Assembly (NCBI RefSeq): GCF_010183535.1
Contig: NC_071331.1
Span: 18,600,001-18,664,000 of the forward strand
Length of the DNA: 64,000 nt
Reading direction: 5' to 3'
Source: Caenorhabditis remanei
Taxonomy: Eukaryota > Nematoda > Chromadorea > Rhabditida > Rhabditidae
Every line of letters begins with the position of its first letter. The first letter of the stretch is position 1. Shown here piece after piece: positions 34,082 through 47,270 of this stretch. The position numbers and the translations under genes are program-made. The notes beneath the pieces were generated by a model that did not search any database, was not told the origin of the DNA, and saw nothing but the letters and a program-made list of their open reading frames with translations.

Positions 34082-37000
34082 CTATTCCTTGCTCTTGTTC
34101 TGCTCCTTCTTTGTTTCAGAGGCGTTCGGTTTTTCACCGGCGGGAGCAGATGGAACAGGCGCCGAACCAGAAGGAAATCCCGAAGTAGACGGTTCGTTTT
34201 CCGGTGGAACAGATGATGATGCAGATGATTCTTTCGGTTCAGCAGAAGATTCTCGAGATTTTGACTTGCTCTTGCTCTGTTCCTTCTTTGTTTCAGAGGC
34301 GTTCGGTTTTTCAGCGGCGGTAGCAATTAGAGCAGGTGCCGAAACAGAAAGACGGCCAGGAATAGATGGTCCAGTACCAGAAGTCGATGGAACTTTCTTG
34401 CTTTTCTTGCTATTCTTGCTTTCCTTGCTTTTACTCTTTGAACTACTCTTAGATTTACCACTCTTTTGGCTAGTTTCGTCTTCAGTGACTGAATCTGGAT
34501 TCAAGACAAAGTCTGGATCCAGCTCAATGTCGTCTACATCGGAACCAACTTCCCATAACTCGTTTAATGAATCTTTCCAAGCTACATTGGTCAGTGAAAT
34601 GTTGGACGAGGGAATATCAGCTGGAGGCGGAACCTGAAAGAATAGAACGATTTTAATGTATAGAAGAAAATGTCTCAAATATCTAACTATGTATGTAATC
34701 GATGAACCATTGAGATCATGAAATCTTTTGTAAAGAAGCAATACTCAATGTTTGGGTTCCACTATTCTATAGTTCGAAATTTTTCTATTCGTGAAAGCGA
34801 AAGGACTACATAAATAATGTTATTGAATCACCATTATTAGAAGCACACCCTCAGTAATTTTTCTGAAAAATAGAAGCTCATGTGCTTTAGTTACAGTATT
34901 TACGAAAGACTGGAAAACATATATTAAGATCGTAGACCTAATGTTTTAATTGTTTGAAAAATTTTACACAGGAAATCAACCTCTGGTTCCGACGGAATGT
35001 AAATCGGTCCCATAGGTGTGAACTTATTCGCGAGATCTTTCTTGTGTTCTTCTGCACACTTATTCGCGTGTGTTCTCAATAATCTAAGATTGTCTTGAGT
35101 TTGTTTAAGCTTGTCACGCATTCTTTCGAGTTCCGGATTGTTCCCGAGAGCTGGAGTGCCATCTTGAACTCCTTCTTCTTGAACTCCTTCTTCTTGAACT
35201 CTTGCTTCTTGAACTCCTGTCTCGTCGATCTTCTCTTCTTTCTTTTCCACGCCCTAAAAATAAACTTCTTTAGAATCACTGAGAATCCGGTGTATGAAAA
35301 AGGACCGACATTTTGTGGATAACTCTTTTTAAAAAATTCACTTCATAATTTCGAAAAGTCGTTGCGAGTTCATCATTTAAAAATAATAAAACTTCCCGAA
35401 ACTGTATTCCTGCTAACTTTTTTGAGTTTTTGAAACCTCAACATTTCTCTAGAACGCAGTTGAAAAACATAACGGCATGCCTTTATAATACAGTTTTTAC
35501 GGTATTTTACTGGGAAGGCGATGAGTGAAAAAATGTTCTCCTATTTCACATCTGGGAGTTTTCCAACCGTAAAGGTGGGTGGCCTCGCCTGGTATTGTTG
35601 GAAGAAAATTAAAAATAATTGTTATAGCCAATATATATTTTACCTATCAATAATTAACTAAAGAAGGTTTTGTCTAATCCGGTCCGTGGAGAAGATAGAG
35701 ATTGAAGTTGGAAACTCAGCAAGCGTTGGTCTGCATGGTCTACTTTGGGTCCGCTGGATTAGTTATGACTATGTCATTTTCCAATCGGACGCACAAAAAT
35801 ATTGAAGAACATAGTAAGAAGTAGGATATTGTTACTATGAAAGGACTTAAATACTTTTAAAAAATATACACATTTTGCTCTACGTATTCCGGACCCCAAT
35901 GCTCGTTGAAAGTGAGCTCCTCATCAACAAAAAATCCTGGATGTAATTTGATTAAGAGAAATGTGGCATGCAACATTTCTCTTAATCAAATTACTATGAA
36001 GGAAGCATTCGTGTTTTGGAGATTTTTCTTTGGAAAATTGCATACCTGCTACAGATCTTAGTAGCACAGTAGTTATGTCACTTACATATATACTAAACAG
36101 CTCTGGCGAGAGAACACTACCTTGAGGCATCTCACACGATATAGTTCTAACTTCCGATAAAAGGAATTAACTTTGACTATAAAGTATCTCCCTGTTAGAA
36201 AAGAGTGGAGCCAGTTCAAAAGACATGCATTAAGACCAATGCTAGTAAATTTAATTAGAAGATCGAAAGGCACTGAATCGAAAGTTTTGGACTAGTCAAG
36301 GTTCAGACCTAAATCTATGTTGCTCAGGACTCCAGAAATTTGATGAAACCAGATAATGAGAAACTCTGCGTAAGATACATCTTTTCTACAAAACTACAGA
36401 GCTAAATAAGACTGATTGGCCTAAAATGAACTGAATTTTCTTGCTTATTCAGCGGAAACCGTATCGACTCTTTCCATTTATCTGGCACTGCTCCATTTAG
36501 TATTGACAGATTAGGCTTTAGTTTAAGAAAAAGCTCACCGGTGTAAGTTTGACATCTACTGCTTGACCTGTCTCCAAATTCGTTTCATTAGAATTGATCA
36601 CTGTAGTTGCGGGCTTTTTACTTTTCCGGGTTTTCCTGCACTTGTAGCCGATGATGCAGCAAAGGCATAGAAACGCAATAAAATTGAGAACAATAAGACA
36701 AATTTCCAATGGTGTGAAACCATCGTCGACTTTTGTTCTTTCCATTGCACCACAGAACTCGTCACAAACTTCGAAGTCTTTCGGGAGACTCTTGAATAAA
36801 AATCAAAATTATTGAAAATCGAAAATAGAAAAGAACGCTCATACAAAGTTGTTAATTATAACATGACAATAAAGTTGATACCCTAATGTTCAATATAAAT
36901 ATTTACCGAAATACAAGTTTTATAGAATATTTTGCGACATTTGCTACCCTTCCTGAGTATTTGAAAAACTATTCTAATTGAGATTCAAACTCATTCTAGA

Positions 37001-40000
37001 CAAAACATGTCCTCACCTGGCATCCTACGTCTTCTTTGAGTGCGAGAGAGAAACCGGCTGAAATAAATTAGAAGTTCATTAGAGAATTAATAATTAAAAT
37101 CTGAAAATAAAAAGAATCATAACTCACCTCGACATTTTAAGTTTTCTGGATACGCCGAACAATCCGGTAACAACTCTGAAAGATGTTTGTTATTTTGTTG
37201 ATCAGAAGGCATTGATTCTCACTGATCATTGCAGCTTCAACTTTTGCTTCCGAATCTTTACATGGCACTTTACAATATTTTTCAATGTTTTTAGCAAATG
37301 AATCGGTCACCTTCTGCTTTTCTGTCTGAACACACTGCGTGTCTTCACAACTGACGAGTTTAGCTGCGATTTTTGCAACTGAAATAGTTTGAAAACAACT
37401 ATTAACACCTCAGAGCATTTCCTTCTTACCGTTTGCTATTATGCGAGAACTTTCTGTAGCTTCATCGATGCATTCTTTCTTTCTGGGAATGGAAGCACAC
37501 CCGACAGTCCATAAACTGAGACGGTGACTGTTTGCACCATCAATACATTGATTGAAATCATCAATGGTCGTTTTAGAACCACATTGTAAGAAGAGGTCGA
37601 TTGGAGAGAACTCTGGAAGAAATAAGTAATGAAGCAAACTTTGAGAAGAAATAAATGCTTTGAAATTATTGTGATTGAAATTGTTCAATCAACGAGAATA
37701 GAGCGAACCTCGGGACATTTCTTGTGAACGCTTCAATCCATCATCCAAACATTCGACGTAATTGTCTTGATCGTAATTGACATTTTCACGACAAAAGTTT
37801 GAAAATACAGCTTGAATAGTCTCTGAAAACGTAATGTTTATTCATGTTTTTATGTAAATGGACGTGTTCTTCACTTTCAAATTCCATCTGAACTTCTGCT
37901 ACTCCTTTTTTCCAATCGCCGTCTCCAAACGTATGTTTTATAGCAAAATCAGCAAATTTTTCCGAAACGGAATCTGAAAAAAAACTATTTTGATATAATT
38001 TGAAAGGTAATATCTAACCTCTAGCAGATTTCGAAGGAGATGGTTGAGAACCTTTTGACGTTTTCAGACAATCAACGATTTCATCGAATGTCTTCATGTT
38101 CTTGCATGTTTCTGCTTGGTTTTGAACAATTTCGCCTGAAAATTCAGTCACGAAATCGTATAGATTAATCAACTCCTACCAATACGGATGTCACCATATT
38201 TAGCAATTACAAGCGACGGTAGAGAAACCTCCTGACGTATACTGATAGGAAGATCGATGACTGAAAAATGAAAACAATAGTAACTATTTGCATAGTTAGA
38301 ACTGAAAACAAAATCTTGTATATTTTTGTACGACAAGACTTCTGTCAGTATTCAGAGTGAGAAAATGTTTCCAACAAACCTTTATCAAGTGCAATCCCTA
38401 AAGAGTCTCCATCCGATGTGCAGCTATCGTAAACTTGTTGACTGCTGGCAGCATTTTGACCACAAAAATTTAATAGAAGTGCTTCAACTGCTTCTGAAAA
38501 TAGATAAAAGATGTTTATTGAAAAAGAGTCTAACGCACCTTTCAGTTCAGACTTAACTTCCACTCTTCCAGTGTTTCTACAGTCTTTAATTTTTTGTTTC
38601 TGCCCGCACAGATCAGCTAGTTCCTTTGAAATTTGGCCTGAAAATGCTAACTCAGTTAACAATTTTCAAATATTGTGCTCTATTTGTCACCAACTGGTAT
38701 ATGTAAAATAAGTACAATCAAACATTCGAACCAATTAGGCAGGATTCTAAATATGAATAACAAACCAGTAACATCTAGCCAGGGAGAAGTTTGTGCTCCA
38801 TCAGCTCCCTTTATGCATTCAAAATACTCTTTGAGTGCCGTCTTTCCTTTGCATGAATTGACGGAGTTTTGGAGAACTTCACCTGAAACAAATAGTATTT
38901 CATGAATGAACGAATTTACTACGCAACCAGTACCTATTTTGATATCACCGTGATCGTCACTTGTTTTGAACTTGAGCATATCGATTGGAGCGTAGATTGT
39001 GGCAGGAAAGTTGACGACTGAAAACTTGAAGATACTTGCATTGAACAAAGCATAAAAGAAAAATGACATCAGCAACGTTTTGAAACCGAACAATATACAT
39101 TTTTGTCAAGTTCCAGCTGCTCAGAAATAGTTCTGCAAGCAACCTACTTTTTGATAGAGGTTCCAAGACAGCTCCATCGAAATTCAGACACTCCTTATAC
39201 TCGTTTTGTGCTTTTGGGAAGGTTTCTCGACAAAAGTTGGTCAAAACGGCATCGATACTATCTGGAATTTTATTACTTATACTTTTAGAAGCAATAGACT
39301 CAAGTTCCGTGCTCACATTAATCGAACCGTGGCTCTAGCCCGACTTCGTTCCTCCCAGATCTTAAAATCCTTCAAGTCTAACAACCCTGCTTTCTACGCA
39401 TTCCTATTCAAAACGAATGTTCTTCCAATCCTTGAGTATTGTTCTGTTATCTTCTGCTTTTCCCCCTCATCTCGTCTCTCTAGACTTCTGGAATCCACCC
39501 TTAGAGTATACTCTAGAAAAACTTTCTAGCGTTGCAACATCTCTTTTTCTTCCTACTCGCATCGCTTGGAATTCCTCTCAATGCACTCCATCAGACACCG
39601 TAGACTCAAAGCACAATTGTTTCTTCTTTACAAATTGCTGGCACATCTCACTTCCCCTTCCTTAACACCTATGTCAGACTGTCAGACTCTCCTAGAAGAC
39701 CCATGGCTCTAATCTATCTCTCTCCCCTATCAGATTTTTCTCCTTTACTATTCCATATTGGAATGCTATTACCAACAATGTAAATTATTTTCTTTCCCCC
39801 TCCCAGTTTATTATGTTACTCGATAACTCAATCACCCGGTTCTAATCTTTCTTGCTCACTTACTAGTTTTACATATGTAACAGTATTTTTTTCCTTTTCC
39901 CTGTCCCTGTCTTCCATTGTCTAGTTTCTTTCATCCCCATATAATTTGCTCGCCCCTGTTTTAGTAATTTTCTTTTTTCCTTCCCCCGGTTATTTTTCTT

Positions 40001-43000
40001 TGCTATTTTCTCTAGATTTTTCCTCTTTTCTACTTGAAACTGCCTCGTGAGGGGCATGTTCAAGTCTTCTTTGATTATTTTATAGTCCATTATTCTTGAA
40101 AAAATAAAATAAAAACCGAGCTCACTTTTCAGCTTTGCTTCCACTTCAGCTTTGCCGTTGGTCCGACACGTTTTCACATGTGTTCTTTCACCTTTTCCAC
40201 AATGAGCAGCCAGTTTCTCCGCTAATTCGACTGAAAAATATATAAAAACTTGAGTTTTAACGTCTGCACCAACTCAAAGCGGTTTGCAAAGGTTTTCCTT
40301 TCAAGCAATTGAAATACTGGTCGCGTGTTTGAGGATTGGGGGTTTTGCATAGATCAGCTTCTTTCTTCAGAGTGGCGCCTGAAATGAAATACTAAGCTAA
40401 ATTTTCGGTAGAAGAATCATTCTCACCTATCTCAATTCGACCATTCTCGTCCTTAATTATTTCGGAGAGGGGAACCTCATCAAGAAACTTGAAAGGAACT
40501 TCGAAACCTATAAATTCACAATATTCTTGGAAACATCGTGATAATTAACCTGCAGCAATAGTTTTGGAGACCGAGATTCTGCCATCTATACAAGTATCAT
40601 AATCAAATTGGTACTTAGGCGAATTAGCTTTGCAAAACATCAGAATCAACGATTTAATAGCTTCTGAAAAAGAACCGACGTTACTTAATTGGAAACAAAA
40701 CGAACGCTCAAGTGAAAATTCAACTGATGATTCCCCTTCGTTTCTACATTCTCGCTCTGATTTTGGACTCTTTGCACAATGACTCGCCAGTTGTTTTGAA
40801 ATTTCCTCTGAAACTTATTTCCGAACTCCGAAATTTTATTTTAAAACAAACCCATAGCCCCTTTTAAAGCAGCGGTATTAGAGTCTCCCAAACAACTTGA
40901 GAAAGCTATTTTTGTCAGTTTCTTGTTGTTTTCCACACAACTTCCCGCACTTTTTTCGATTATCGAACCTGAAACACGAGCAAGAATAAATTTACTGGTT
41001 TAACTATGCAACTTTCTCACCAATTGCAATTGCTCCATACTTTTTTTCCGTCACAATTGGCTTTAAAGACAGCTCTGGTTCGAAGTCGATTTCAGCAGCA
41101 GGAAGCTGAACATCTGAAAAGTCAATCGTCTCAGTTTGGAAAACAAAAAGTTTTCAAGCAGTTTTTGAATACTGGACACAATGATGGACACTGCAACAAA
41201 TGTATGGAAAAACACCACTTCAATTTTAACTGAAAATTCGAATGCTGATAGTAACAAACCTTTAGAAATCTGATCCATGTTTGTCATCAAGCACGATTGA
41301 TACAATCGCTCTTTCTTATACGTTTTCCCGCAATAGTTTGTCAAAAGAGCATTAACTGCTTCTGGAAATGATTGAAATGATTTCAATTTTTCTGAAGAGA
41401 ATGCTATTATTACCTTTCAAAGTTTTTTCGACAGTTGTTTTGCCATTTTGCCGACAAAAGTCTTCTTTTTCATTCCCTTTACAGGTTTTAGACACTCCTT
41501 CCGCAATTGATTCTGGAATAGAAATTCAATTTTAATAGCTGAAAATCGAAATATTCCATGGCCATGGAAAGGAATGAAGGTAGAACATAAATACGAGTTT
41601 TTGTTGCAAACTTTTTCAGATATAAAATGTTTTCTTAAGGAATTTAGGTCGCAACATTGTTTTTCAATTATCGCCTAGGTCGAAGAAAAGTTTTCTTTGA
41701 AATTTCAGACTTTCCAATCATGTATGAGGTAGAACTCGGGACGAAACTCTTAATGGTGAAAAACTATAACCACGGCAAAAGACGACCGCTAAGTCGGCTG
41801 ATGTATCACTAACTTTTCGTAGATGACTTCTCTATCACTTGTGACAAACACTCGATAAATGTAACACTGCTTTTCTCTTTTTTGCATTTTGCAGCGTCAT
41901 CAGAGAGCTTTTTACCTGAAAAAAATTATTGTGAATCAAATTTGCATAAATAGTTTTCTACCCAATTCGATGTCTCCGTAGCCGGTAGTTTTGATGGCTT
42001 CTAGTGAAATGGGCTGATGATTTGACGATATATCGAATCCTGAATAATGAGTGTTGCTCATCTGATCAAAAATAAATGAGTCTGATCGATACCTTTCGAA
42101 TAATCTGCAGGGATATTCTTAATTTTTTCCAAACATTTGTTATCCGTCTCCTTGTTCTTGCAGTAGATTTCTAAGATAGCTTTGATGGAATCTGTAAAAT
42201 AGAGTTTTTGTGAAAATTATGAAGATAGAACCAACCGTGTAACAAGACGTTGACGTAATTTACTAAACCGCTTCTACAGTCGCTAGTCCCATCTCGCGTA
42301 CAATTTTCTTCCAGTTGCTCCGCAATTTTGTCTACATCCAAATTAATCATTACAAACTACTTTCTGAATTTAAACAAACCGAAAGCAACATTAATCGGGG
42401 ACTTTTGCTCGCCCTCTTTCAAACATTTCAGAAGTAGAGCAATCTTATTCTGTCCGTGGTAGCAGCCATCAAAATGTTTTGCAAGAATCATTCCTGAAAA
42501 AAAAAGTTACTATTTCCACTCTATTGGAATGTCCAATACCAATCCTAACGTTTCCGTATTTTGCTGCCATCACTCCAGAGTACGATTTTTCGACAGGAAT
42601 TGAAAACGGAATGGTAGAAACCGCCTCTGAAAACATTAAATAAATCAAAACGTTCCTAAAAGGGAACTTTTTGGTGTAGTATTTGCTTTTTTCAAGCAAA
42701 CAGTAGGGTCCTTCTGAATCGGGGAATTCAGGTACGGATTGGAAAGTAAGCGGCAAAAATACATTCATCTGTGCACAATTCCCTCGATTTTCGCAAGGCC
42801 TTCAAAACTGATTCTTCTATTTAGATTTTCTAGAACCATTAATCATTCCTTGCTTATTCTCAATTTATTTGGAATTCCACTCAATCAATGGCTTTTTTGA
42901 GACCGCGATAAAATGCCCGAAGATAACAAACTTTTCTGAATTCTATCCTTGCACTTTTCTAGCTCGGCTCCGCCACACTTCTGTTCATTATTCAAAGAAG

Positions 43001-43592
43001 AGGTGATTTCTTCTGAAAGTGTATATATTTAATGGAACAAAATGAAAATACGAACGTTCTGTCATTTTCTGTGCTTTATCAATGCAGTCATCAAACTCTG
43101 CTCCAGTTTTCTTTGATGTTTGACAATCCTTGTAGGCCTCGATCAGACTTTTCTCTGCAAAAGATTGTGTTCAAACAAATTGAATTTTTAGCAATAGGAT
43201 TTACCAGCTTTATCAACAAGAAATTGCTCATCGGCCTCTGTCAAAGATGGCCCATTAGATAGTTCTTTAGACGACTTTCTCTTGATTCTTTGTGGCGCAA
43301 TTTGTTCTTCTGTGAAATCTTCTTCTTCATTTGTCGAAATAAGACTTTCAGTATTCAATCCGGGATCTTCTACAAGCAATGTTATCTTGTAACGGCCTGC
43401 CGCTTTTGCGTGTTCATTTATATAACCAACTATTTCCGAACTTCCTTCCGTCTTCATCGAGTTCACCCATTTTGCATCAACATCATCAGACGATTGCATT
43501 GGAATTCTGACATCTCGTGCATATATTTTCTTTCTCGCATCAACATCATTGATAAAATTTAATGAAAACAAGAATAGTAAAAGCTTGTACAT
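34082..43592 (-). CDS. Gene C: large single-pass cysteine-module receptor-like protein
   Basis: About 1,500 aa. Exon 1 (43592-43205): signal peptide MYKLLLFLFSLNFINDVDA, then ELSNGPSLTEADE. Exons 2-3 (43154 to about 43060 and about 43015-42938) have CQTSKK..C and KCGG..C. Six modules: about 42628-42094, 42041-41261, 41114-40548, 40506-39148, 39018-38380, 38260-37711; exon c of module 6 has no Cys. Juxtamembrane exons 37615-37019 closely match gene B (PIDLFLQCGSKT, LVSCEDTQC). The membrane exon 36790-36539 has EICLIVLNFIAFLCLCCIIG. Cytoplasmic exons: 35253-34981 (repeated VQEEG, then RMRDKLKQTQDNLRLLRTHA, IYIPSEPE) and 34633-34082 (PPPADI, LNELWEVGSDVDDIELD, NPDSVTE, then a Ser/Lys/Glu-rich tail with two NASETKKEQ.KSK blocks). 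LINE pieces sit in two introns, but the reading frame is kept. Paralogue of D by segmental duplication. Confidence 0.8.
35905..36470 (-). mobile_element. Non-LTR retrotransposon fragment (RT palm) in a gene C intron
   Basis: Minus-strand frames give SKTFDSVPFDLLIKF, LLNWLHSFLTGRYF and PQGSVLSPELFSIYVSD, the ordered RT motifs around the palm of LINE polymerases. Frames are broken by stops and by a small palindrome. Confidence 0.8.
35944..35996. repeat. Perfect short palindrome inside the LINE fragment
   Basis: GTAATTTGATTAAGAGAAAT and its exact complement flank the centre GGCATGCA, giving a ~22-bp stem. Confidence 0.8.
39285..40110 (+). mobile_element. 5'-truncated non-LTR retrotransposon in a gene C intron
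   Basis: The frame from about 39295 reads FRAHINRTVALARL, KSFKSNNPAFYAFLFKT and VLPILEYCSVIF, then a basic C-terminal block (SYSHRLEFLSMHSIRHRRL) after one stop, the order seen at the end of LINE RT proteins. The pyrimidine-rich 3' tail ends in AATAAAATAAAA at about 40105. It lies antisense to gene C between exons c and d of module 4, with both splice sites preserved. Confidence 0.82.
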
Positions 43593-44252
43593 TGTGGATT
43601 GAGCTGTAAATAAAAACGGAATTATAATTTTTACAAGAAGGAAATTATACGAATAATCAAAACCGGCAATATGAAGGAAAAACTAGTTTAGATAAGTAGA
43701 AAAATTCAGCCTTCACAAGTGTAGAAGACACATAAGCTACTGCTCTACAGAATGGTCAGCCGAAAACTTGCAGAATACACATATTCCACACGAAAACCAC
43801 GTGGAAAGTACGGTACACGTCAAAGTCCGCAAACACAACGGTGTGTTGCGCTACTAAATTTCTTTCATTTTTTGATGAGAAATCCTAGTATTTCTGAAAT
43901 TTCGATAGTCGAATGAATCAATAAATATGCGAATATAATTTCAAATTTGCTCATAAATCAGATTAAAGATTTCAAGCTTCGTATTTTTGCCGAGATGTCT
44001 ACTGTTTCATTCTTCGCCAAGACAGGAAAGTTAAAATGGCTTTCATTTTACAAGAACAAACGAAACTGATGTTGCAAAGATGGTTCCGTTCGTTCGATAA
44101 TAGTTTTATATTAAAATGAACAATGAAAGTGAAAAATTATGAGAGTTCAGACACGTTTTTCGAGACACAGCTTCTGAAAAACAAACAGAAAAGTGAATGT
44201 TAAAAGAAAATGGCTTTAGTGAAAATTTCAGAATCATGTGACTTCTTTTTTG
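43593..44252. other. Upstream region of gene C; no gene seen
   Basis: AT-rich, no coding frame with support; it contains the shared CACGTG/TACGGTACAC pair. Confidence 0.4.
43798..43818. promoter_or_regulatory. Possible promoter element of gene C: E-box CACGTG plus TACGGTACAC
   Basis: CACGTG at 43798-43803 and TACGGTACAC at 43809-43818, about 210-225 bp upstream of the gene C start, the same pair as upstream of gene A. Confidence 0.3.
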
Positions 44253-44718
44253 CATAGTTGTCAAGGCCCGGCCCGGGCCGGGCCGGGCCGGGCCTTGTCG
44301 GCGAAATCAGGGCCCGGCCCGGCCCGGCCCGGGCCGGCCCGGGCCGGGCCGGGCTTAAGGCCCGGCCCGAAGGCCCGGGCAAATTGGCGCGAAAGTCAAA
44401 TTTTCAAATTTTTTCAAATTTTTTGAATTTTTTTGAATTTTTTCGCGAAAAAGTCAAATTTTCGACTATCAGTCAGAATTAGAAGAAATTCTGAAAAATA
44501 GTCAAAAATGGTCACATTTCCGATGAAAAATTGAAAAAATTTCGAAAAAAAAAATTGGGAAAAAAAGGGTCATTTTTTGAAGCCGGGCCTTCGGGCCGGG
44601 CCGGGCCTTGAAAATTTTCTACCGGCCCGGCCCGGCCCGGCCCGGCCCGGCCCGGCCCGGCCCGGGCCTTCGGGCCTTGCCGGGCCTTGCCGGGCCGGCC
44701 CGGGCCTTGACAACTATG
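44253..44718. mobile_element. hAT-like MITE 2 (GGCCCGG-rich)
   Basis: Ends CATAGTTGTCAAGGCCC and GGGCCTTGACAACTATG, flanked by the perfect 8-bp duplication CTTTTTTG (44245-44252, 44719-44726). Both arms are long runs of GGCCCG/CGGGCC with an AT-rich middle. Confidence 0.88.
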
Positions 44719-44796
44719 CTTTTTTGAATATGCTCGGCGATTAACCGGAAGGGACGTGGAAACCCGGACGTGGATTTCTAGAAACCTCCCTTGACT

Positions 44797-45018
44797 ATGC
44801 AACGTCGACAAGGGTATCACGTTTATTTATTTGGTGAAAAATTATATTTTTTTTCCACGTTGCAAATCTGGTTTATTGTGATTGGAACGACGGTTGGAAC
44901 ATTGATAGTGAATGGAGAAACGAATGTTAAACATTTTGATTCAAATCGAGGGAAGATTGCCATTGAAAGTTTTAGAAATTTGTTCAGCAGGGGAAGGAGA
45001 CAAAGAAGACACAGCTGA
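44797..45018 (+). CDS. Hypothetical small membrane-protein frame
   Basis: ATG at 44797 opens 73 codons with one hydrophobic stretch (LQIWFIVIGTTVGTLIV) and a basic end (RGRRQRRHS). No introns needed, no family match, flanked by transposons on both sides. It could be a fragment or chance. Confidence 0.2.
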   Translation: MQRRQGYHVYLFGEKLYFFSTLQIWFIVIGTTVGTLIVNGETNVKHFDSNRGKIAIESFRNLFSRGRRQRRHS

Positions 45019-45295
45019 TTCGAAGGATGGCAAAATGGAAGTTCTATTTTAATTAGAGTGGAGAATAGAGTTGGACGTGAACATCTCAAAGAAGCAGGAA
45101 CAGAAGACGTTACTGAAAAAATACATGTGTAATGAGGGACCGGTCTCTTTTGAGATTTTACTTTGATAGCTTATTCTCTTCACTATTTCAGGTCTCTCTT
45201 TCTTTAATTCCCTTCCGCACCAACTCCTTTCTATCTGTTTCATTGTTTTATTAACTTTCAGTTTTTGAGAAATCTCTCGACTTTACAAGGGAACT
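45019..45295. other. Intergenic, nothing recognised
   Basis: Short AT-rich gap between the small frame and the next element. Confidence 0.3.
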
Positions 45296-45971
45296 CCAAG
45301 GGGTCACTAGTTTGGAATCGTTCCAAATTGCTACCAGGTATTAAGGACCATATAAGACAGGCCGAATTTGAAAATTTCAACTTTTGAAGGAGAAGTAGCG
45401 GTTATCTCCCTAAAGATGTGAAATTATCACAGATTTTCTTACTATTAGCATATCAGAATTTATAGGAAAAATGTCAGAATTTATAGGAAAAAAAATTTTA
45501 TTTTGGGGATGACTGGTTTTAGAGTTTTAGCATTAACCTGATTTTTTTATCTGATTCCCGCGAAACTCTTGGTCTCTTTAAAATCTTCAAAGCATGTGGA
45601 AATTCAGCAATAATTCTCATATTTATTGAATTTCAATCACCGCCTTGAAATGGTTGGGAATCCACAGATTAATTGAAAAAAATGGGAGTGCTTGTTTAAA
45701 AGATAAAATTTTCAAATTCGCCTTGTCTTATATCCCAAATTTTTGTTTTGTGCTCGTCACTTCCCGCTGAGAAAAACCTTCTTCACCCCTGATTTTGCAA
45801 GCCATTCTCGTGCTTTTTTTGGGCTAACTACAGAAATGAAACTTTGAGACGATTTTTCTCAGAGACAAGTGACGAGCACAAAACAAAAATTTGGGAAATG
45901 TCTATTCAAGTTGTCCTTAATACCTGGTTTTTGGAACGATTCCAAACTTGTGACCGCTTGGGGTTCCCTTG
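45296..45971. mobile_element. Inverted-repeat MITE, CAAGGGAAC family, copy 1
   Basis: Ends CAAGGGAACTCCAAGGGGTC and its inverted partner near 45948-45971, flanked by TTA (45293-45295, 45972-45974). Inner arms share TTAAGGACC/TACCAGGTATTAAGG. No transposase. A 3-bp TNA duplication is characteristic of PIF/Harbinger-type elements (inference). Confidence 0.8.
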
Positions 45972-46462
45972 TTAGAAGAGTTCTGTATTGATGTTCTAGA
46001 AGTCCAACATCAACGTCGCTTGAAAAGAAAACAAAAAACTTCAGCTGACTTCGAGATTCTTATCCCAAGCTCGTTTCATTCAAGTATAGTTTTGTCAACC
46101 ACATTTCAAGACGTCAATATTGACACCACTGACAGAGAAGAATATGAATGAAACCATGAGAGAAGGAATACTGTATTTCAATAGAATAAGGGTTATTCAG
46201 AACTTGTAAGAGTGTATTTTAATACATATATCTGCTCAATCATGAACGGTGAAAAATGTATTTTTAAACAGATTTTCCCTCATTTTTCTACATTTCATCT
46301 CTTTTTTTGACAGTCATTTTCCTCTGATTAGATAAATTTATATCTGGCAATCTTTAAAATTCGAATGCATCTTTGCCTTCTGCTCCATATTACAAAGAGG
46401 AAATTGCTTTGTTGTCAATAGAATAACAAATTCAAAGTGGAACTACCCAAAAACAAAACAGA
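45972..46462. other. Intergenic between two MITEs
   Basis: A 60-codon frame at 45969-46151 overlaps the element end and is not supported. Nothing else seen. Confidence 0.35.
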
Positions 46463-46470
46463 AAAATAAC

Positions 46471-46836
46471 CATACTTGTCAAAAATCGGGCCGGGCCGAA
46501 ATTTCTCTTGGCCCGGCCCGGCCCGGCGGCCCGGATTCAAAAATGGGTACCCATTTTTACCAATTTTTTTTTGAAATTTTTCGAAAAAAAACAGTAAAAA
46601 TGCTTAAATTATCATTACATATTCACATTTTGATTCAATTTTAAATGTTTATTCGAAAACTATACTTTTTTCAAAAAATTTCAAAAAATTTCCAAAAAAA
46701 GTTCAAAAACTCAAAATGTTTTGAAAAAATGTTTCAAAACGGGCCGAGCGGGCCGGGCCGGGCCACGGGCCGGGCCGGGCCGGGCCGGGCCGAGATTTTT
46801 CCTGATTTCGGCCCGGCCCGGCCCGTGACAAGTATG
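46471..46836. mobile_element. hAT-like MITE 3 (GGCCCGG-rich)
   Basis: Ends CATACTTGTCA and TGACAAGTATG, flanked by the perfect 8-bp duplication AAAATAAC (46463-46470, 46837-46844). Closest to MITE 1 in its terminal AAAAATCGGGCC and AT-rich middle. Confidence 0.88.
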
Positions 46837-47084
46837 AAAATAACTTTTTTCTCATAGAACATTTCGATAGCCTCTTTGTGTTCCTTTTCGAAAATTTTCG
46901 TTCCTTCTTCCTTTTTCCGTCTTCCTTTTTTGAAATTTTACTTCCAACGTCTTTTTCGTAATATATTTGAAATTTTAAATACTCATTTTTGAATCGCCAC
47001 CTTGTTTTTTATTACCCGGTTGCAATAAAAAATACAACTAAAATGTTCCTAAACAAGCTGACAAATTTCGACATCCGTTTTGAA

Positions 47085-47270
47085 AAAATTACTTCCGACT
47101 TCTGCCCTTTTTTCACTTCCTTCTTCCTTCTTCCGGGCATTTTTTCACTTCCTTCTTCCTTTTTCCTTCTTCCTTTTTGAAATGTTATTCCTTCTTCCGT
47201 CTTCCTTTTTGAAAATGTTATTCCTTCTTCCTTCTTCCGACTTCCTTTTTTGAAAATTTTACTTCCGCAC
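47085..47270. repeat. Pyrimidine tract of CTTCTTCC/CTTCCTTTTT units
   Basis: Imperfect tandem CTTCCTTCTTCC and TTCCTTTTTGAAA units. The 95-codon minus-strand frame across it (KKEEG repeats) is low-complexity. Confidence 0.7.
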
